Shown: piece by piece, positions 6,221 to 7,827 of the stretch | Position numbering within the stretch: position 1 is the stretch's first letter | Layout: each line of letters starts with the position of its first letter | Source of the DNA: Dethiosulfatibacter sp. | GTDB lineage: Bacteria; Bacillota_A; Clostridia; Tissierellales; Dethiosulfatibacteraceae | DNA length: 7,827 bases | Assembly (NCBI GenBank): GCA_019084435.1 | Contig: JAHRFV010000257.1 | Coordinates: 1-7,827 of the forward strand | Direction: 5' to 3' | The notes under the pieces: generated by a model | Databases searched by the model: none | What the model saw: only the letters and a program-made list of their open reading frames with translations | What the model was told of the DNA's origin: nothing | Made by a program: the position numbers and the translations under genes

Positions 6221-6874
6221 ATGAAGTTAATTACGGAACACGGTGACATAGAATATCATATACAATATGGAAAGCAAAAAAAAATCATATTTCAGATTGA
6301 CAGCGTTGGGATTGTAACTGTGAAAGCACCAAATGGCACAAAAATTGAGGATCTGGAAAAAGCCATAAGATTAAAAAGCAAGTGGATTAATGATAAACTC
6401 AGTGAGCTTTCTAATTTAAAAGACAAGCCTGATATGAAATTATACCAGGAAAATGGAAAATTTTTTTATTTAGGAAAAGAAATGGAATTAAGTGAGTTAA
6501 TTAAGACTGAAGGTTTGAGTGAGGATACACTCAAAGTCAATCTTGAGAAATTCTATATTACCAGCTGTAGAAGAGTCGTAGCTGAGAGAATAAAGATATA
6601 TCAAAAAAAACTGGGAGTGAATCCGAAATCTGTTGAAGTGATAAAATCTCATACGAAATGGGGTACTTGTGATGGAGATAAAAAAATAACCTTCAATCTC
6701 AGGTTGGTGATGGCCCCTATTGAAATTGTAGACTATGTAGTTGTTCATGAACTCTGTCATCTGATTCACATGAATCATGACAGATCTTTTTGGAGATTAC
6801 TGGGAAGTGTATTACCGGACTACAAACTACGACAGGATTTTTTGCTGAAATTCGGACATAACATGACATTATAA
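6221..6874 (+). CDS. YgjP-like zinc metallopeptidase (M48/SprT-like)
   Basis: This 217-residue protein belongs to the YgjP-like family (COG1451, often labelled M48 or SprT family metallopeptidase). The zinc site is complete: HELCH with His176, Glu177 and His180, then His186 in HMNHDRSFW, giving the family spacing. Upstream, the conserved SHTKWGTC (143-150) and FNLRLVMAPIEIVDYVVVHE leading into the helix are typical. The N-terminal half has a beta-rich section and the KSKWINDK motif common to the family. There is no signal peptide or membrane segment, so it acts in the cytoplasm. The physiological substrate is unknown; related proteins sit beside restriction or DNA-repair genes in other genomes, but nothing of that kind is here. 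It follows the deacylase gene by 47 bases and may share its transcript. Confidence 0.92.
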   Translation: MKLITEHGDIEYHIQYGKQKKIIFQIDSVGIVTVKAPNGTKIEDLEKAIRLKSKWINDKLSELSNLKDKPDMKLYQENGKFFYLGKEMELSELIKTEGLSEDTLKVNLEKFYITSCRRVVAERIKIYQKKLGVNPKSVEVIKSHTKWGTCDGDKKITFNLRLVMAPIEIVDYVVVHELCHLIHMNHDRSFWRLLGSVLPDYKLRQDFLLKFGHNMTL

Positions 6875-6910
6875 ACTACCACACAAGGGAAAGTTCTCTT
6901 CTGTAGTTTT
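6873..6910 (+). terminator. Possible stem-loop terminator after the metallopeptidase
   Basis: AAACTAC (6873-6879) pairs perfectly with GTAGTTT (6903-6909). Inside it a second stem can form (6885-6890 with 6895-6900, one G-T pair) after an unpaired CACAC. The 3' arm ends in only four T residues followed by GAAA, so termination may be partial. The lipoprotein gene starts 21 bases after it. Confidence 0.4.
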
Positions 6911-6930
6911 GAAACGTGAAAGGATGAAAA

Positions 6931-7395
6931 ATGAAACGATTAATAGTTTTGGCATTAATATTATCTATTTTTTTCATAAATGGATGTAGTACAAACGAGA
7001 TTGAAATTGTAACAGCTGATTACCGAGCGGAGTATAATGATATGTATATTGTCAGTGAACCCCTATTAATTGACAGCTTTGAACAATGGCAGTTATTTTT
7101 GGAAAGTCATCCAGAGTGGTCAAACAATGAAGATAATCTTGAATGGGAATTAGACGATCTATTCTTTGAAGATAGAATAATCTATGCTTATGTATCTAAT
7201 GAAAGCAGTGGTTCTAACACTTTCAAAGCTGAGAAAGCAGAAGTTTCAGATAATGTTTTAAAGCTTTTTATGACAAGGACCATACCTGAGACACATACTG
7301 ATGATTTAGCCATTAGAATATGTCTTTTTGGTATCAGACGTATTGATATTCAAAATACAAGAACAGTTGAAGCCATTATAAATGTAAATAGATAG
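6931..7395 (+). CDS. Small putative lipoprotein of unknown function
   Basis: This 154-residue protein starts with a lipoprotein signal peptide: MKR, a hydrophobic run LIVLALILSIFFI, then NGC with Cys19 as the predicted lipidation site. The lipobox I-N-G-C is slightly atypical because of Asn at -2. The mature part would sit on the outer face of the membrane. It shows a DSFEQWQLFLE-type helix (about 47-58), an acidic stretch around 65-80, and a beta-rich second half including VSNESSGSN (88-96) and TIPETHTDDLAIRICLFGI (117-135). The second half is faintly like small clostridial PrcB-type secreted proteins in its SGS turn and P-E-x-x-T-D-D pattern, but I am not confident of that family. AAAGGATG at 6919-6926 precedes the ATG. 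It may be read through from the metallopeptidase if the stem-loop at 6873-6910 is leaky. Confidence 0.78.
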   Translation: MKRLIVLALILSIFFINGCSTNEIEIVTADYRAEYNDMYIVSEPLLIDSFEQWQLFLESHPEWSNNEDNLEWELDDLFFEDRIIYAYVSNESSGSNTFKAEKAEVSDNVLKLFMTRTIPETHTDDLAIRICLFGIRRIDIQNTRTVEAIINVNR

Positions 7396-7405
7396 AATAT
7401 ACTTA

Positions 7406-7432
7406 TTGACTTTGAAAGCTATAAATTGTAAT
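7406..7432 (+). promoter_or_regulatory. Weak candidate promoter for the MFS transporter gene
   Basis: TTGACT (7406-7411, 5 of 6) and TGTAAT (7427-7432, 5 of 6) are separated by only 15 bases, which is short. If used, the RNA would start near 7440 and run directly into the perfect hairpin at 7444-7477 ahead of the transporter. No better promoter was found downstream of the hairpin. Confidence 0.3.
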
Positions 7433-7443
7433 GTAGAAATAGC

Positions 7444-7478
7444 AATTAAAACAATACTACTTGGTATTGTTTTAATTT
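7444..7478 (+). terminator. Perfect 14-bp inverted repeat, probable intrinsic terminator (possibly bidirectional or an attenuator)
   Basis: AATTAAAACAATAC (7444-7457) is the exact reverse complement of 7464-7477, with a 6-base loop TACTTG. Read as a terminator, the core CAATAC/GTATTG stem is followed by TTTTAATTT; because the flanks mirror each other, it would work on either strand. It lies 48 bases after the lipoprotein stop and 47 bases before the transporter start. It most likely ends the lipoprotein transcript, but a leader role for the transporter is possible. Confidence 0.7.
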
Positions 7479-7524
7479 ACAAAAAATTAGATACTAATCT
7501 AGTAGTCTCTTTAGGAGGAGCATT

Positions 7525-7827
7525 ATGCAAGAGAAACTCTATAATCGTTGGCTTGTTGTAGTTGGAGGGCTTATCGTACAATTTTGCTTAGGTGCGTTAT
7601 ATACCTGGAGCGTGTTTCAAAAGCCTATTCAAGAGATATTCGGTTGGTCTACAACACAAGTATCATTGGCATTTTCAATTAATCTGGCTTTTATACCTGT
7701 TTTAATGATTTTCGCAGGTCGATTACTACCCAAATACGGACCCACAAAAATGGTTATCGCAGGAGCGACTGTATTATCATGCGGGCTTTTGATAGCCAGT
7801 AGAACGTCTTCTCTCGCTATGCTATAC
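7525..7827 (+). CDS. OFA-family MFS transporter (oxalate/formate antiporter or L-lactate type), 5' end only
   Basis: An open frame from ATG at 7525 runs to the window edge, giving the first 101 residues of a membrane transporter. The start NRWLVVVGGLIVQFCLGALYTWSVF (8-32) with GWSTTQVSLAFSINLAF (40-56) is the signature N-terminus of OFA-family major facilitator proteins, which include oxalate:formate antiporters and many proteins annotated as L-lactate MFS transporters. AGRLLPKYGPTKMVIAG (64-80) is the conserved MFS loop between segments 2 and 3, in place of the usual GxLaDrxGrr. Three membrane segments are visible, near 9-30, 45-65 and 76-95, of an expected twelve. A strong AGGAGGAG at 7513-7520 precedes the ATG by 4 bases. 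The substrate is probably a small carboxylate but cannot be fixed from this end. The 3' end lies outside the window. Confidence 0.9.
   Translation, partial: MQEKLYNRWLVVVGGLIVQFCLGALYTWSVFQKPIQEIFGWSTTQVSLAFSINLAFIPVLMIFAGRLLPKYGPTKMVIAGATVLSCGLLIASRTSSLAMLY

Noticed and set aside
6497..6778. 93-codon minus-strand open frame inside the metallopeptidase gene
   Set aside because: It is antisense to the conserved zinc-site region; the coding signal belongs to the + strand.
1..7827. CRISPR arrays, tRNA or rRNA genes, insertion sequences, defence-system genes
   Set aside because: No spaced direct repeats, tRNA-like arms, transposase or integrase motifs, or nuclease/helicase defence proteins were seen on either strand; PadR modules and a metallopeptidase alone do not make a defence system.

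Overview
The window is AT-rich, and every credible gene lies on the + strand. Purine-rich Shine-Dalgarno sites (one a 9-base match to the 16S rRNA 3' end), a perfect sigma-A promoter, PadR regulators paired with membrane proteins, and Firmicute-typical families (DUF4256, DUF3795, GyrI-like, DUF2812, OFA-type MFS) point to a low-GC Firmicute, most likely a clostridium. This assignment is inferred from gene content; nothing here fixes the genus.

Layout: (1) 1-210, the 3' end of a stand-alone GyrI-like small-molecule-binding protein. (2) 344-1383, a close pair encoding a DUF4256 protein and a 16-cysteine DUF3795 protein, closed by a clear intrinsic terminator at 1393-1417. (3) 1445-3195, a PadR regulator and a polytopic membrane protein with an N-terminal permease prefix (HAAS-like) domain, driven by TTGACA-17-TATAAT with an inverted repeat in the promoter spacer. 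(4) 3236-3937, a cytoplasmic SGNH/GDSL hydrolase. (5) 3980-5584, a second PadR overlapping a DUF2812 membrane protein, with its own promoter and a dyad around the predicted transcription start. (6) 5691-6874, a YbaK/EbsC-type aminoacyl-tRNA deacylase and a YgjP-like zinc metallopeptidase. (7) 6931-7395, a small lipoprotein of unknown function. (8) 7444-7477, a perfect 14-bp inverted repeat, then the 5' end of an OFA-family MFS transporter running off the window at 7525.

Functionally, the window is a string of short transcription units and not one pathway. The clearest theme is two independent PadR-membrane protein modules, each with a visible candidate autoregulatory operator, on either side of a hydrolase. 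By analogy with known PadR systems they probably respond to ligands or envelope stress. I saw no mobile element, CRISPR array, tRNA, rRNA or riboswitch, and no stretch above 300 bases lacks a gene. I found no convincing new multi-gene system. The most testable points are the two operators, the uncharacterised C-terminal half of the DUF2812 protein, and the hairpin in front of the transporter.
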